From SCTD01 sp963784675 (GTDB taxonomy: Bacteria > Actinomycetota > Actinomycetes > Mycobacteriales > SCTD01), in assembly GCA_963784675.1 (NCBI GenBank), contig CAWASE010000014.1, positions 186,001 through 250,000 on the forward strand: a stretch of DNA of 64,000 nucleotides, in the 5' to 3' direction. The notes below the pieces were generated by a model. It saw only the letters and a program-made list of their open reading frames with translations. It made no database searches and was not told the DNA's origin. Within the stretch, counting starts at the first letter, position 1. Every line of letters starts with the position of its first letter. The position numbers were made by a program, and so were the translations under genes. Of this stretch, positions 17,551-25,757 are shown piece after piece.

Positions 17551-18974
17551 GCGACCGCGGGAGAGGGCGTACGGGGGCCCGCCGCGCGTTCACCGCCCTG
17601 GCCGCTGCAGCGGGGCTGGTCGTCGTGGGCACCCTGGCGGGGGCGGCGGACGAGCTCGGCACCGGCGCGGCGCCGTCGGCGCGTACGGCCGCTGTCGTCG
17701 GCGCAGAAGCCGTGTGCCCCGGCGCGCTCGACAGCACCGTGACCATCGGGTCGGTCGGTGCCGGCCCCGGCACGCTCACCGTCGGAGCACCGGCTCCGGG
17801 CGTCACGCCCTCGTCGGGGCCGATGGTCGCCGGACGCGTGCTCGCCGGGCTCGACGGCTCCGGACCGCTACGGGTCACCGCGACCGGCGCCGTCGCCGGA
17901 GGTCTCGCCGTGCAGCAGCTCACCCGCGTCCCCGGCGGCAAGGGACGGGGGCTCGGTGCGGTCACCTGCGGCGCGGCGGGGACGTCGGCATGGTTCCTCG
18001 GCGCCTCGACGCTCGTCGGCAGCCGCGCGTTCCTGATCCTGGTCAACCCCGACCCCCGGGCGGCGGTCGTCGACGTCACCGGCTGGGCGCTGGACGGTCC
18101 GCTGGATCCCGCACCGGGACAGGGTCTGGGCGTGCCCGGGCAGAGCCGTCGGGTCGTCGAGCTCGACACGCTGGCGCCGGACCGTGACCTGCTCGGGCTG
18201 CACGTCAGCACGGTGCGCGGGCGGGTCGCGGCCACCGTCCACGTCGACCGGCGAGACGGCTCGACGCCGCAGGGCACCGACGACCTGCCCGCGCTGCTGG
18301 CACCTGCGCGGGACGTGCTCGTGCCGGGGCTGCCGGCCGGTCCCGGTCGCCGCAGCGTGGTGCTCGCGAACCCGACCGACGCCGCCGCCGTCGCGCGGCT
18401 GTCGCTGCGGACCGGCGACGGCCTCGTCCGGCTCGAGGACGTCGACGTGCCGGCGGGCAGCACCGTCGCCCGCGACGTCACCGCCGAGCTGGCCGGCACG
18501 CCCGCGACGGCCGTCGTCAGCTCCGACACCCCGCTGCTGGCCGCGGGCCTGGCCGACGACAGCGCGACCGCGGCAGGCAGGGTGCGCGAGCTGGCCTGGA
18601 CAGGATCGGCCGAACCGCTCGGAGCGCCGGCGCTGCTGCCGGCGCTGCCGCTGCCCGTCGGGACCGAGGCGACCCTGCTGCTCGGTGCCGGCCGCGACGA
18701 CGCCGCCGTCGACCTCGTCCCGACCGACCTCGGCGACACCCGACGCGTGGAGATCGCCGGCGACCGCACGGTCGCCGTCCCGCTGTCGGACCTGTTGCCC
18801 CGCGGCGGGGGACCGCTGCAGATCCAGCTGTTCCGCGGTCGGGTCGTGGCCGCCGTGCTGCTGGTCGAGCAGACCTCGGGCGGGCCGCTCACCACCGTCC
18901 TGCAGGTGCGCTCGACGGTGCCCGAGGTGGCCGTCCCGCAGGTGCGCCCGGAGCCGCTGGCCGGCACCGGCTGA
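17547..18974 (+). CDS. DUF5719 family exported protein
   Basis: The 475-residue protein has a basic N-terminus and one hydrophobic segment (about 15-35), then a beta-rich exterior domain made of repeated strands with N-P-D/N-P-T motifs (LILVNPDPRAAVVDV, VVLANPTDAAAVARL) and D-V-P-A-G-S-T. This matches DUF5719 proteins, which in Actinobacteria follow the membrane glycosyltransferase, as here. The function is unknown; a cell-envelope role is inferred from the anchor and from coupling to the glycosyltransferase gene through an ATGA overlap. No enzyme motif is seen. Confidence 0.82.
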   Translation: MSDRGRGRTGARRAFTALAAAAGLVVVGTLAGAADELGTGAAPSARTAAVVGAEAVCPGALDSTVTIGSVGAGPGTLTVGAPAPGVTPSSGPMVAGRVLAGLDGSGPLRVTATGAVAGGLAVQQLTRVPGGKGRGLGAVTCGAAGTSAWFLGASTLVGSRAFLILVNPDPRAAVVDVTGWALDGPLDPAPGQGLGVPGQSRRVVELDTLAPDRDLLGLHVSTVRGRVAATVHVDRRDGSTPQGTDDLPALLAPARDVLVPGLPAGPGRRSVVLANPTDAAAVARLSLRTGDGLVRLEDVDVPAGSTVARDVTAELAGTPATAVVSSDTPLLAAGLADDSATAAGRVRELAWTGSAEPLGAPALLPALPLPVGTEATLLLGAGRDDAAVDLVPTDLGDTRRVEIAGDRTVAVPLSDLLPRGGGPLQIQLFRGRVVAAVLLVEQTSGGPLTTVLQVRSTVPEVAVPQVRPEPLAGTG

Positions 18975-18990
18975 CGGGGCCGCGCAGGAG

Positions 18991-19515
18991 TCAGCCGACC
19001 GGCGGGTCGATCTCGTCCGGGTCCAGGTCCAGCAGACGGGCCACCTGGTCGACCACCACGTCGTGCACGAGGTCGGCCAGGTCCTCGCGGTCGGTGGCCC
19101 GCGCCTCCAGCGGCCGCCGGTAGACCACCACGCGCGCGGGCGTGCGCTGCCCCCGTCCGTCCAGCGCGGCGGGCAGCAGCCGGCCCAGCGGTACCGAACC
19201 CCCGGCGGTCTCGTCGGCGACGACGTCGTCGTCGGGCAGGGCGCCCGGCGTCAGCGGCACCGCCGGGACGTCCTCCACGGCGAACTCGACGCCTTCGAGC
19301 TCGGCCGCCCAGCGCCGTTCGAGATCTTCGACGGCGTCCAGCACCAGGCCGTCGAAGCGCTCCCGGCGCGTCTGCGCCATCGGCACCCGCACCTCGCGCC
19401 CGGCCAGCGTCGCGGTCGCCGGGACGAGCGAACCGCGCATCCCGCGGCCGTGGCGGTCGCGACGACGACGGCTGCCACGAGGCTGCCGCGGGGCGTCCTG
19501 GAACGGCTCGGTCAC
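18991..19515 (-). CDS. metallopeptidase-family protein lacking HExxH
   Basis: The 174-residue protein matches the small 'metallopeptidase family' (Zincin_1-like) encoded opposite DUF3499 in Actinobacteria. It has a basic start (S-R-R-R-R-D-R-H-G-R-G), the conserved F-D-x-L-V-L-D-A-V-E-D-L-E region, VVVYRRPLEARA, and a C-terminal LVHDVVVDQVARLLDLD. The place where zinc-peptidase relatives have HExxH reads H-D-V-V-V-D-Q here, so a working zinc site is unlikely; this degeneracy seems common in the actinobacterial branch. GTG 19515 is the start. It is divergent from DUF3499. Confidence 0.8.
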   Translation of the reverse strand: MTEPFQDAPRQPRGSRRRRDRHGRGMRGSLVPATATLAGREVRVPMAQTRRERFDGLVLDAVEDLERRWAAELEGVEFAVEDVPAVPLTPGALPDDDVVADETAGGSVPLGRLLPAALDGRGQRTPARVVVYRRPLEARATDREDLADLVHDVVVDQVARLLDLDPDEIDPPVG

Positions 19516-19581
19516 GTCGGGCAGGCTAGGGGACGGCGCCGACGGAGCGGCGCGTCGCTGGCACCGGCGCGCCCGGACGGC

Positions 19582-19587
19582 TACCGT
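19582..19587 (+). promoter_or_regulatory. -10 element of DUF3499 gene
   Basis: TACCGT ends seven bases before GTG 19595, the leaderless spacing. It lies in the 79-base region shared with the divergent metallopeptidase-like gene. Confidence 0.5.
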
Positions 19588-19594
19588 CCCGGCC

Positions 19595-19948
19595 GTGAGC
19601 CCTGTCCGGCGCTGCTCGCGAACCGCGTGCGCCCTCCCCGCTGTCGCGACGCTCACCTATGTCTATGCCGACCGGGCCGCCGTCGTCGGACCGCTCGCGC
19701 TGAACGCCGAGCCGCACTGCTACGACCTGTGCGACGAGCACGCCAAGGGGCTCACCGCCCCCCGCGGCTGGGAGGTGGTGCGGCACCAGGCCGAGCACCC
19801 CGACGTCGTCCGCGCCCGCAGCAGCGACGACCTCGAAGCGCTGGCCAACGCCGTCCGCGAGGCCGCCCGGCCCGCGACCCGTCCGCAGGAGCCCGAGGGC
19901 GGGACCGGCCGCCGCGGCCACCTGCGCGCCCTGCCGACGCCTTCCTGA
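19595..19948 (+). CDS. DUF3499 family zinc-ribbon-like protein
   Basis: The 117-residue protein begins S-P-V-R-R-C-S-R-T-A-C and carries A-T-L-T-Y-V-Y-A-D-R and HCYDLCDEHAKGLTAPRGWE, the DUF3499 signature. Paired cysteines (C-x4-C near the start and C-x3-C-x2-H near residues 42-48) suggest one bound zinc. The C-terminal third is charged and probably disordered. The family is confined to Actinobacteria and its function is unknown; the gene order with the metallopeptidase-like gene and manB is conserved. Confidence 0.88.
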   Translation: MSPVRRCSRTACALPAVATLTYVYADRAAVVGPLALNAEPHCYDLCDEHAKGLTAPRGWEVVRHQAEHPDVVRARSSDDLEALANAVREAARPATRPQEPEGGTGRRGHLRALPTPS

Positions 19949-20098
19949 GCCCGGCGACTGCTGTCCCCGCGTGGGGCGGTTGTCCGGTCCGTGGCGGTGT
20001 GTCGCGTCTGTGCCCGACGCGCCGGATTCTCAAGGCATCAGCGCCGTCCGGCCGAAGCAGGGGTAACGCCACCGCTTCCCCGACCTTGAGGTGCTGCC

Positions 20099-20363
20099 AT
20101 GCCTGCCAGTCCCGCCGTCCTGCCGTCGATCGTCTCGTCGCCGCCCCGGCCGAGCAGCCTGGTCACCACGCGGGCCCGGGACCTGCCCACGTGCGGCGTC
20201 TGCGCCGGCACCCGGGTCACGGCGATCACCATGACGCTCACCGACGGCTCCAGCGTGCAGTTCACCAACTGCCGGCGCTGCGAGCGCAAGAGCTGGGTCC
20301 AGTCCGGCCGTGCAGCTCGACATCAGCACCGTCCTGGGCAAGGCCACCAAGCACAAGCTCTGA
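20099..20363 (+). CDS. small zinc-ribbon protein, frame broken
   Basis: From ATG 20099 (GAGGTG ribosome-binding site upstream) the frame encodes a zinc-ribbon pattern C-G-V-C ... C-R-R-C with MTLTDGSSVQF between, then loses sense after K-S-W-V-Q-S-G. In the +1 frame it continues VQLDISTVLGKATKHKL to a TGA at 20361. Removing one base at about 20312-20317 (GGCC) gives a coherent 87-residue protein. Without the correction the frame runs on into manB. The family is a short actinobacterial zinc-finger protein; its role is unknown. Confidence 0.65.
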
Positions 20364-20381
20364 GGCGTCGCCGGGCGGCTC

Positions 20382-20409
20382 TTGTGCTGTCCGGACGCGC
20401 CGCTAGGGT
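20382..20409 (+). promoter_or_regulatory. manB promoter
   Basis: TTGTGC (20382-20387), a 16-base gap and TAGGGT (20404-20409) lie seven bases before ATG 20417, suggesting a leaderless manB transcript. This also argues that manB is separate from the preceding zinc-ribbon gene. Confidence 0.5.
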
Positions 20410-20416
20410 CGGGCGC

Positions 20417-21781
20417 ATGACTGCGCCCCGGGACCTGTCGAACATCGTGAAGGCCTACGACGTCCGGGGCCTGGTGCCCTCCGAGCTCGACGAAGACATC
20501 GCTCGCGCGCTGGGGGCGGCGTTCGCCCGCTTCACCGGCGCCGCGCGCATCGTCACCGCCCGGGACATGCGCGAGAGCGGCGTCGGGCTGGTCGCGGCCT
20601 TCGCCGACGGGGCCACCAGCCAGGGCGTCGACGTCGTCGAGGCCGGGCTGGGCTCCACCGACCTGCTCTACTACGCCGCCGGCACGATGGACGTGCCCGG
20701 GGCCATGTTCACCGCCAGCCACAACCCGGCGCGCTACAACGGCATCAAGCTGTGCCTCGCGGGGGCCAAGCCGGTCGGCCAGGACAGCGGGCTGGCGCAG
20801 ATCCGTGCCGACGCCGAGCGCTACCTCGCCGAGGGGCTGCCCGCGTTCGAGGGCACCCGCGGCAGCGTCAGCCAGCAGGACGTGCTCGCCGGCTACTCCG
20901 CGTACATGAAGCAGCTGGTGCCCGACCTGGAAGGCATCCGGCCGCTGAAGGTCGTCGTCGACGCCGGCAACGGCATGGGTGGCCACACCGTCCCGGCCGT
21001 GTTCCAGGGGCTGCCGCTGGAGACGACCGAGCTGTTCTTCGAGCTCGACGGCAGCTTCCCGAACCATGAGGCCAACCCGATCGACCCGAAGAACCTCGTC
21101 GACCTGCAGGCCAAGGTCCGCGAGAGGGGTGCGGACCTCGGGCTCGCCTTCGACGGCGACGCCGACCGCTGCTTCGTCGTCGACGAGCGCGGCGAGATCG
21201 TCAGCCCGTCGGTGCTCACCGCCCTGATCGCGGACCGCGAGCTGCGCAAGCACCCCGGCGGCACCGTCATCCACAACCTCATCACCTCCCGCACGGTGCC
21301 GGAGGTCGTCACCGAGGCAGGCGGAACCCCCGTCCGCACCCGCGTGGGCCACTCGTTCATCAAGGCCGAGATGGCCCGCACCGGAGCCGTCTTCGGGGGA
21401 GAGCACTCCGGTCACTTCTACTTCGCCGAGTTCTGGAACGCCGACTCCGGCATGCTCGCCGCACTGCACACCGTCGCGGCGCTCGGCGGGCAGGAGGGGC
21501 CGCTGTCGGCCCTGCTGACCTCCTACGACCGCTACGCCGCGAGCGGCGAGATCAACAGCGAGGTCGACGACCAGGCCGGTCGGATCACCGCCATCAGGCA
21601 GGCCTACAGCGAGGACACCCTGGACGAGCTCGACGGGCTCACGGTGTCCTCCGCCGAGGGCTGGTGGTTCAACGTCCGCGCCTCCAACACCGAGCCGCTG
21701 CTGCGTCTGAACGTCGAGGCCCCCGACGTCGCGACGATGGAACGGGTCCGCGACGAGGCCCTGGCGCTGCTGCGCGGCTGA
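20417..21781 (+). CDS. manB: phosphomannomutase/phosphoglucomutase
   Basis: The 454-residue enzyme interconverts mannose 6-phosphate and mannose 1-phosphate, supplying GDP-mannose. All alpha-D-phosphohexomutase motifs are present: the active-site serine loop TASHNPARYNG (Ser about 101), the metal-binding DGDADRCF (about 247-254), the sugar-binding GGEHSGHFYF (about 331-340) and the phosphate-binding RASNTEPLLRLN near the C-terminus. Its length is normal for the family. ATG 20417 starts the conserved IVKAYDVRGLVPSELDE. It is followed after 23 bases by the Trm112-like gene and then the SIS isomerase gene. Confidence 0.95.
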   Translation: MTAPRDLSNIVKAYDVRGLVPSELDEDIARALGAAFARFTGAARIVTARDMRESGVGLVAAFADGATSQGVDVVEAGLGSTDLLYYAAGTMDVPGAMFTASHNPARYNGIKLCLAGAKPVGQDSGLAQIRADAERYLAEGLPAFEGTRGSVSQQDVLAGYSAYMKQLVPDLEGIRPLKVVVDAGNGMGGHTVPAVFQGLPLETTELFFELDGSFPNHEANPIDPKNLVDLQAKVRERGADLGLAFDGDADRCFVVDERGEIVSPSVLTALIADRELRKHPGGTVIHNLITSRTVPEVVTEAGGTPVRTRVGHSFIKAEMARTGAVFGGEHSGHFYFAEFWNADSGMLAALHTVAALGGQEGPLSALLTSYDRYAASGEINSEVDDQAGRITAIRQAYSEDTLDELDGLTVSSAEGWWFNVRASNTEPLLRLNVEAPDVATMERVRDEALALLRG

Positions 21782-21791
21782 CCTGCCCCGC

Positions 21792-21797
21792 TACAGT
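21792..21797 (+). promoter_or_regulatory. -10 element of Trm112-like gene
   Basis: TACAGT ends exactly seven bases before ATG 21805. This suggests a second, leaderless start for the Trm112-like/isomerase/CDF operon inside the manB region. Confidence 0.5.
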
Positions 21798-21804
21798 TCC
21801 GGCC

Positions 21805-21975
21805 ATGAAGCTCGACGCTGCCCTGCTGGACATCCTCGCCTGCCCCGCCTGCCGGGCCTCGCTGCGCGCTGACGAGGCCGCGGAAGAGCTGGTCTGCACC
21901 GGGTGCGGCCTGGCCTACCCGGTGCGCGACGACATCCCGGTGCTGCTCACCGACGAGGCGCGCAAGCCCCAGTGA
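21805..21975 (+). CDS. Trm112-like (YcaR-type) zinc-ribbon protein
   Basis: This 56-residue protein has L-L-D-I-L-A-C-P-A-C and LVCTGCGLAYPVRDDIPVLL, the compact Trm112/UPF0434 fold with two C-x2-C knuckles. In eukaryotes and archaea Trm112 activates methyltransferases; bacterial copies are mostly uncharacterised. It overlaps the next gene by GTGA, so it is co-translated with the SIS isomerase, as in other Actinobacteria. Confidence 0.9.
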   Translation: MKLDAALLDILACPACRASLRADEAAEELVCTGCGLAYPVRDDIPVLLTDEARKPQ

Positions 21976-23114
21976 GCGAGCTGCTCGACGACGTCGCTGC
22001 CCTGGAGGCCCGGGACCCGGGGCAGATGCTCAGGGCCGTGGCCTCGGCCGCGGCGCAGGTGCGCGAGGCCGCCACGCTGGCCGCCGAGGCAGGCGTCGCG
22101 ACGCTCGCCGACGAGGGCCGTCCGCGGGCGGTCGTCGTCTGCGGCATGGGCGGGTCCGGCATCGCGGGCGACGTCCTGGCCGGGGTGGCCGGGCTCTCGG
22201 CGCCGGTGCCGATCCTCACCCACCGCGGCTACGGCCTGCCGGCGTGGGTCGGACCGGTCGACCTGGTGGTCGCGGTGTCCTGCTCCGGCGGCACCGAGGA
22301 GACGCTGTCGGCGCTGGAGGAGGCCGTCCGTCGGGGCTGCCGGCTGCTGGTGGTCGGGCGTGACGGCTCCCCGGTGCACGCCCTCGGCGAGCGCGGCCGG
22401 GCCGTGTTCGTCCCCGTCACGCAGGGACGCCAGCCGCGCGCCAGCATGTGGGCGCTCGCGACGCCGCTGCTGGCTGCCGGTCACGCGCTGGGGCTGCTGC
22501 CGGCCTCGGCCGAGGCGCTGGAGGCGGCGGCCGTTACGCTCGAGCAGGCCGCGGCCCGCTGCCGCGTCGACGCCGCCACGCTGGTGAACCCGGCCAAGCG
22601 GCTCGCGGTCGACCTGGACGGCGCCGTCCCGGTGGTGTGGGGCACCTCGCCGCTGACGGCCACCGTCGCCTACCGCTTCGCCTGCCAGCTGAACGAGAAC
22701 GCGCAGGTCCCGGCGACGTGGGGGGTGCTGCCGGAGGCCAACCACAACCAGGTGGTCGCCTTCGACGGGCCGTTCGCGGCCGCCTCCGCCGCCGAGCCGG
22801 ACGACTTCTTCCGCGACCGCGGTGAGGACGACGACGTCGACGGCGGCCGGCTGGTGCTCGTCCTGCTGCGCGACAGCGACGAGCACCCGCAGGTGGCGCT
22901 GCGCGCCGACGTCAGCGCCGAGCTGGCGCGGGAGCGGGGCATTCCGGTCGTCCAGCTCCGGGCCGAGGGCGCCAGCGCCGTCGAGCGGCTGGCGTCGCTG
23001 GTGGGCCTCACCGACTACGCGAGCACCTACCTGGCGCTGCTGCACGGGACCGACCCCACGCCCGTCGACGCCATCACCGCGCTCAAGCAGCGCATCGCGC
23101 CGGTGCCGGCGTGA
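21972..23114 (+). CDS. SIS-domain sugar-phosphate isomerase (PGI/PMI-like)
   Basis: The 380-residue protein resembles bifunctional phosphoglucose/phosphomannose isomerases. It has two SIS domains: the first with VVVCGMGGSGIAGDVL (about 54-69) and VAVSCSGGTEETLSALE (about 99-115), the second with VVWGTSPLTATVAYRFACQLNE-type sequence and the LPEANHNQVVAFDG motif carrying the catalytic His/Glu. This fits feeding ManB with mannose 6-phosphate. The start is GTG 21972, overlapping the Trm112-like stop, and its own stop overlaps the CDF transporter start. An acidic insertion (G-E-D-D-D-V-D-G-G) sits near 290. Confidence 0.9.
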   Translation: MSELLDDVAALEARDPGQMLRAVASAAAQVREAATLAAEAGVATLADEGRPRAVVVCGMGGSGIAGDVLAGVAGLSAPVPILTHRGYGLPAWVGPVDLVVAVSCSGGTEETLSALEEAVRRGCRLLVVGRDGSPVHALGERGRAVFVPVTQGRQPRASMWALATPLLAAGHALGLLPASAEALEAAAVTLEQAAARCRVDAATLVNPAKRLAVDLDGAVPVVWGTSPLTATVAYRFACQLNENAQVPATWGVLPEANHNQVVAFDGPFAAASAAEPDDFFRDRGEDDDVDGGRLVLVLLRDSDEHPQVALRADVSAELARERGIPVVQLRAEGASAVERLASLVGLTDYASTYLALLHGTDPTPVDAITALKQRIAPVPA

Positions 23115-24034
23115 GTGCCTCCGGGGGCAAGACCGCCATCATCGCGGCGCTCGCGGCGAACGCCTCGATCGCGGTGGCGAAGTTCGTCGGCTTCCTCATC
23201 ACCGGGTCGTCCTCGATGCTGGCCGAGTCGGTGCACTCCGTCGCCGACTCCGGCAACCAGGTGCTGCTGCTGGTGGGACAGAACCGTGGCGCGCGCAAGG
23301 CCGATGCCGAGCACCCGTTCGGCTACGGCCGCGAGCGCTACTTCTACAGCTTCGTCGTCGCCCTGGTGCTGTTCTCGCTGGGCTCGCTGTTCGCCGGCTA
23401 CGAGGGCCTCCACAAGATCCAGGAACCGGAGGAGCTCACCTCGCCGGGCGTGGCGATCGGCATCCTGCTGTTCGCGATCGTCGCAGAGGGCTTCTCGTTC
23501 CGGACGGCGATCAGGGAGTCGCGCCCAGGCAAGGGCGACAACAGCTGGGTGCACTTCGTCCGGACGTCCAAGTCGCCCGAGCTGCCCGTGGTGCTGCTCG
23601 AGGACCTCGCGGCGCTGACCGGCCTGGTGCTGGCGCTCGGAGGCGTCGGGCTGTCGATCGTGCTCGACGACCCGGTCTGGGACGGCATCGGCACGCTCTG
23701 CATCGCCGTGCTGCTGGGCATCGTCGCGATCATCCTGGCGATCGAGATGAAGAGCCTGCTGCTCGGTGAGTCGGCGGCGCCCGCCGCCGTGCGGGCGATC
23801 CGGGAGGCACTGGTCGACGGCACCAAGATCACCCGCGTGATCCACCTGCGGACCCTGCACCTGGGCCCGGAGGAGCTGCTGGTCGCCGCGAAGATCGCGG
23901 TCGCTCCCGATCTCACGCTGCCGCAGGTCGCCGCCGCGATCGACGAGGCGGAGGTACGCGTGCGGGCCGTCGAGCCGCTGGCCCGCGTCATGTACCTGGA
24001 GCCTGACCTGTACCGCGAGACCGTCACCACCTGA
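23111..24034 (+). CDS. cation diffusion facilitator (CDF) family transporter
   Basis: The 307-residue protein is a metal/proton antiporter of the inner membrane. Six hydrophobic segments are visible, with the metal-site motif ESVHSVADSGNQVLLL in segment 2 (H-x3-D) and a matching LLEDLAALTGLVLALGG in segment 5 (D with a Glu). The cytoplasmic tail (about 225-307) has the ferredoxin-like CDF fold. Substrates in the family are Zn, Mn, Fe or Co; the sequence does not decide. It overlaps the isomerase gene by GTGA and is the last gene of the operon. Confidence 0.92.
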   Translation: MSASGGKTAIIAALAANASIAVAKFVGFLITGSSSMLAESVHSVADSGNQVLLLVGQNRGARKADAEHPFGYGRERYFYSFVVALVLFSLGSLFAGYEGLHKIQEPEELTSPGVAIGILLFAIVAEGFSFRTAIRESRPGKGDNSWVHFVRTSKSPELPVVLLEDLAALTGLVLALGGVGLSIVLDDPVWDGIGTLCIAVLLGIVAIILAIEMKSLLLGESAAPAAVRAIREALVDGTKITRVIHLRTLHLGPEELLVAAKIAVAPDLTLPQVAAAIDEAEVRVRAVEPLARVMYLEPDLYRETVTT

Positions 24035-24080
24035 CGCGGCGCGCGGGCATCATTCGCCGGTCTGCGGCGTTCTGTCCGGC

Positions 24081-24476
24081 GTGAGGATCCTGTCAGCGCA
24101 TCCGGGTGCGGCGCGGGCTCGGCTGGTGCCGACGCTGGCCCTGCTGCTCGGCCTGCTGGCCATGCACGGGCTGGGTGGCCACCTCGCGGGCGCCCACGAC
24201 AGGCACGACCTGCCGGGCATGCCGATGGCGACCGACAGCCTGCTGGTCGAGGCCGTCGGGGTCACCGGCGAACTGCCGCTGAGCCCTCCCGCGACGACGG
24301 CGGTGTGCCTGGCCGTACTGCTCGTCGCCGGGGCGCTGCTGGTGCTCCGCGCCCGCCGCCTCGGCCCCGGGGCCCTCGCCCCGAGCCGGCGGCGGACGAC
24401 GCCCGCCGAGCGCCCGGCCCCGGCGCGGGGACCGCCGGGGGACCTGCTGCTCCGCCTCTGCGTGCTGCGGACGTAG
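24081..24476 (+). CDS. small membrane protein with metal-binding-like loop (DUF6153-like)
   Basis: The 131-residue protein from GTG 24081 has a hydrophobic segment (about 14-33), a His/Met-rich loop (HDRHDLPGMPM, about 40-50), a second segment (about 75-93) and a basic tail. The layout matches small actinobacterial DUF6153-type proteins that sit beside DUF305 genes, as here. The His/Met loop suggests copper or another soft metal, but this is inference. A likely pair with the following gene is supported by short spacing (76 bases) and common direction. Confidence 0.6.
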   Translation: MRILSAHPGAARARLVPTLALLLGLLAMHGLGGHLAGAHDRHDLPGMPMATDSLLVEAVGVTGELPLSPPATTAVCLAVLLVAGALLVLRARRLGPGALAPSRRRTTPAERPAPARGPPGDLLLRLCVLRT

Positions 24477-24552
24477 GCGGGACCGTCGTCGACCGCTGCG
24501 TCGGCCACGGCACGGTCCGTACGTCCCCCCTTCCTTGATCTGGAGCACCCGC

Positions 24553-25320
24553 ATGAAGCTGTCCTCTTCCCGTTCCCGCACCTTGACCCTGGCCCTGACC
24601 GGCACCCTGTCGCTGGGCCTGGCCGCCTGCGGCAGCAACGACCCGAGCACGGTCGCCGCGCCGCCGCCGGCTGCCGCCGGAGCCACCGACGCCGTCTCCG
24701 CCGTCCACAACGACGCGGACGTCACCTTCATCAGCGAGATGACGCCGCACCACGTCGGCGCCCTGGCGATGGCGCAGCTCGCGCCGACCCGCGCGCAGGA
24801 CGCCGAGGTCAAGGCGCTCGCCGCCCGCATCGTCGCCGCGCAGGACCCCGAGCTGAACCGCATGCAGCAGATGGCCGACGCCTGGGGCGTCACGCTGGAC
24901 CGGTCCGGCGCGTCGATGTCCGGCATGGACATGGGCGACGAGTCCACCGCGCTGGAGCCGTTGTCGGGGACAGCCTTCGACAAGGCCTTCCTGACGGCCA
25001 TGATCGCCCACCATCAGGGCGCGCTGCCGATGGCCCAGGCCGACGTCGACAAGGGCTCCAGCCCGCAGGCGCTCGAGCTGGCCCGCACCATCTTCACCGC
25101 GCAGACGGCCGAGATCGCGGAGATGCAAGGGTTGCTGGCCAGGCCTGTAGCTAGCCTGAGCACGTGTCCTCGACAGCGTCCCCGGCCGTGTCCGCCGACA
25201 CCGACCAGGACGTCGACTGGGGTCGCGTCTGCGGCTCGGCGCCGCCGCTGTCGGCCCGCGCTCCGATCCTGTTCGCGCTGGCCGGCGCGGCGGTGCTGGC
25301 CGCCGTCGTGCTGCTGCTGA
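24553..25320 (+). CDS. DUF305 lipoprotein, C-terminus probably misread
   Basis: From ATG 24553 (GGAG upstream) the protein has a lipoprotein signal with lipobox L-A-A-C, then a DUF305 four-helix domain with two conserved histidine motifs: FISEMTPHHVGALAMAQL and FLTAMIAHHQGALPMAQ. Met-rich M-S-G-M-D-M-G-D sits between. DUF305 proteins are periplasmic, ferritin-like and often linked to copper. Sense ends near EMQGLLARP (about 25145); the last 57 residues are Arg/Cys/Pro-rich, read 157 bases into the next gene in another frame and look non-biological. A one-base indel near 25141-25150 would give a stop (TAG) at once, so the true end is probably about 25150. Confidence 0.85.
   Translation: MKLSSSRSRTLTLALTGTLSLGLAACGSNDPSTVAAPPPAAAGATDAVSAVHNDADVTFISEMTPHHVGALAMAQLAPTRAQDAEVKALAARIVAAQDPELNRMQQMADAWGVTLDRSGASMSGMDMGDESTALEPLSGTAFDKAFLTAMIAHHQGALPMAQADVDKGSSPQALELARTIFTAQTAEIAEMQGLLARPVASLSTCPRQRPRPCPPTPTRTSTGVASAARRRRCRPALRSCSRWPARRCWPPSCCC
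25152..25157 (+). promoter_or_regulatory. -10 element before the 25164 gene
   Basis: TAGCCT ends six bases before GTG 25164, fitting a leaderless start. It supports the idea that the DUF305 gene really stops just upstream. Confidence 0.45.
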
Positions 25321-25757
25321 TCCACCTGCCGGGACCGCTGGACGAGCACACGCTGGCCGACCAGCGCAACGGGTTGGTCGCCGACGGGCCGACCGTGCCG
25401 CGCCAGGTCGACGGGGTGACTTTCGGGGGGCGGCCGGTGGTGCTGTTGTTCCAGCGGACGCTCCCGACGGCCGCGGCGGTGCAGCGCTGGCGGTCGGGGC
25501 TGCCGTCCGACCTGACCGTGCACGTCGTGGTGCAGCAGGGTGCGGACGTCCCCACCGAGGTCGGCGGGGTCCCGACCGTGCTCGACCCGCAGCGGCTGCT
25601 CGCCGCCGCCGTCGACCTGCCGCGCTCGCGGGACGGCGGCCCCGGCGTCGGCTATGCGGTCGTCGACTCCGCCCGCATCACCCGCTACGCCACGCTGGAC
25701 CCGGCCTGGGCCGGCAACGCCTTCGAGGCCGCCACCCTCGTCCGGGCGACCCGATGA
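25164..25757 (+). CDS. membrane-anchored protein, possible thioredoxin-like fold
   Basis: The 197-residue protein has a cytoplasmic start of about 35 residues, one membrane segment (ILFALAGAAVLAAVVLLLI, about 36-54) and an outside domain. That domain alternates strand-like segments (RPVVLLFQRTLPTAAAV, LTVHVVVQQGADV) with a T-V-L-D-P element and ends V-G-Y-A-V-V-D-S-A-R-I-T-R-Y-A-T-L-D-P, the way thioredoxin-like sequences report a value and threshold. No C-x2-C is present. The family is not recognised. Its stop overlaps the next gene by ATGA. Confidence 0.55.
   Translation: MSSTASPAVSADTDQDVDWGRVCGSAPPLSARAPILFALAGAAVLAAVVLLLIHLPGPLDEHTLADQRNGLVADGPTVPRQVDGVTFGGRPVVLLFQRTLPTAAAVQRWRSGLPSDLTVHVVVQQGADVPTEVGGVPTVLDPQRLLAAAVDLPRSRDGGPGVGYAVVDSARITRYATLDPAWAGNAFEAATLVRATR

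Noticed and set aside
20099..21781. A single 560-codon zinc-ribbon-ManB fusion
   Set aside because: The frame continues into manB only because of an indel; a promoter and start for manB lie between, and the zinc-ribbon gene has its own stop at 20361 in the corrected frame.
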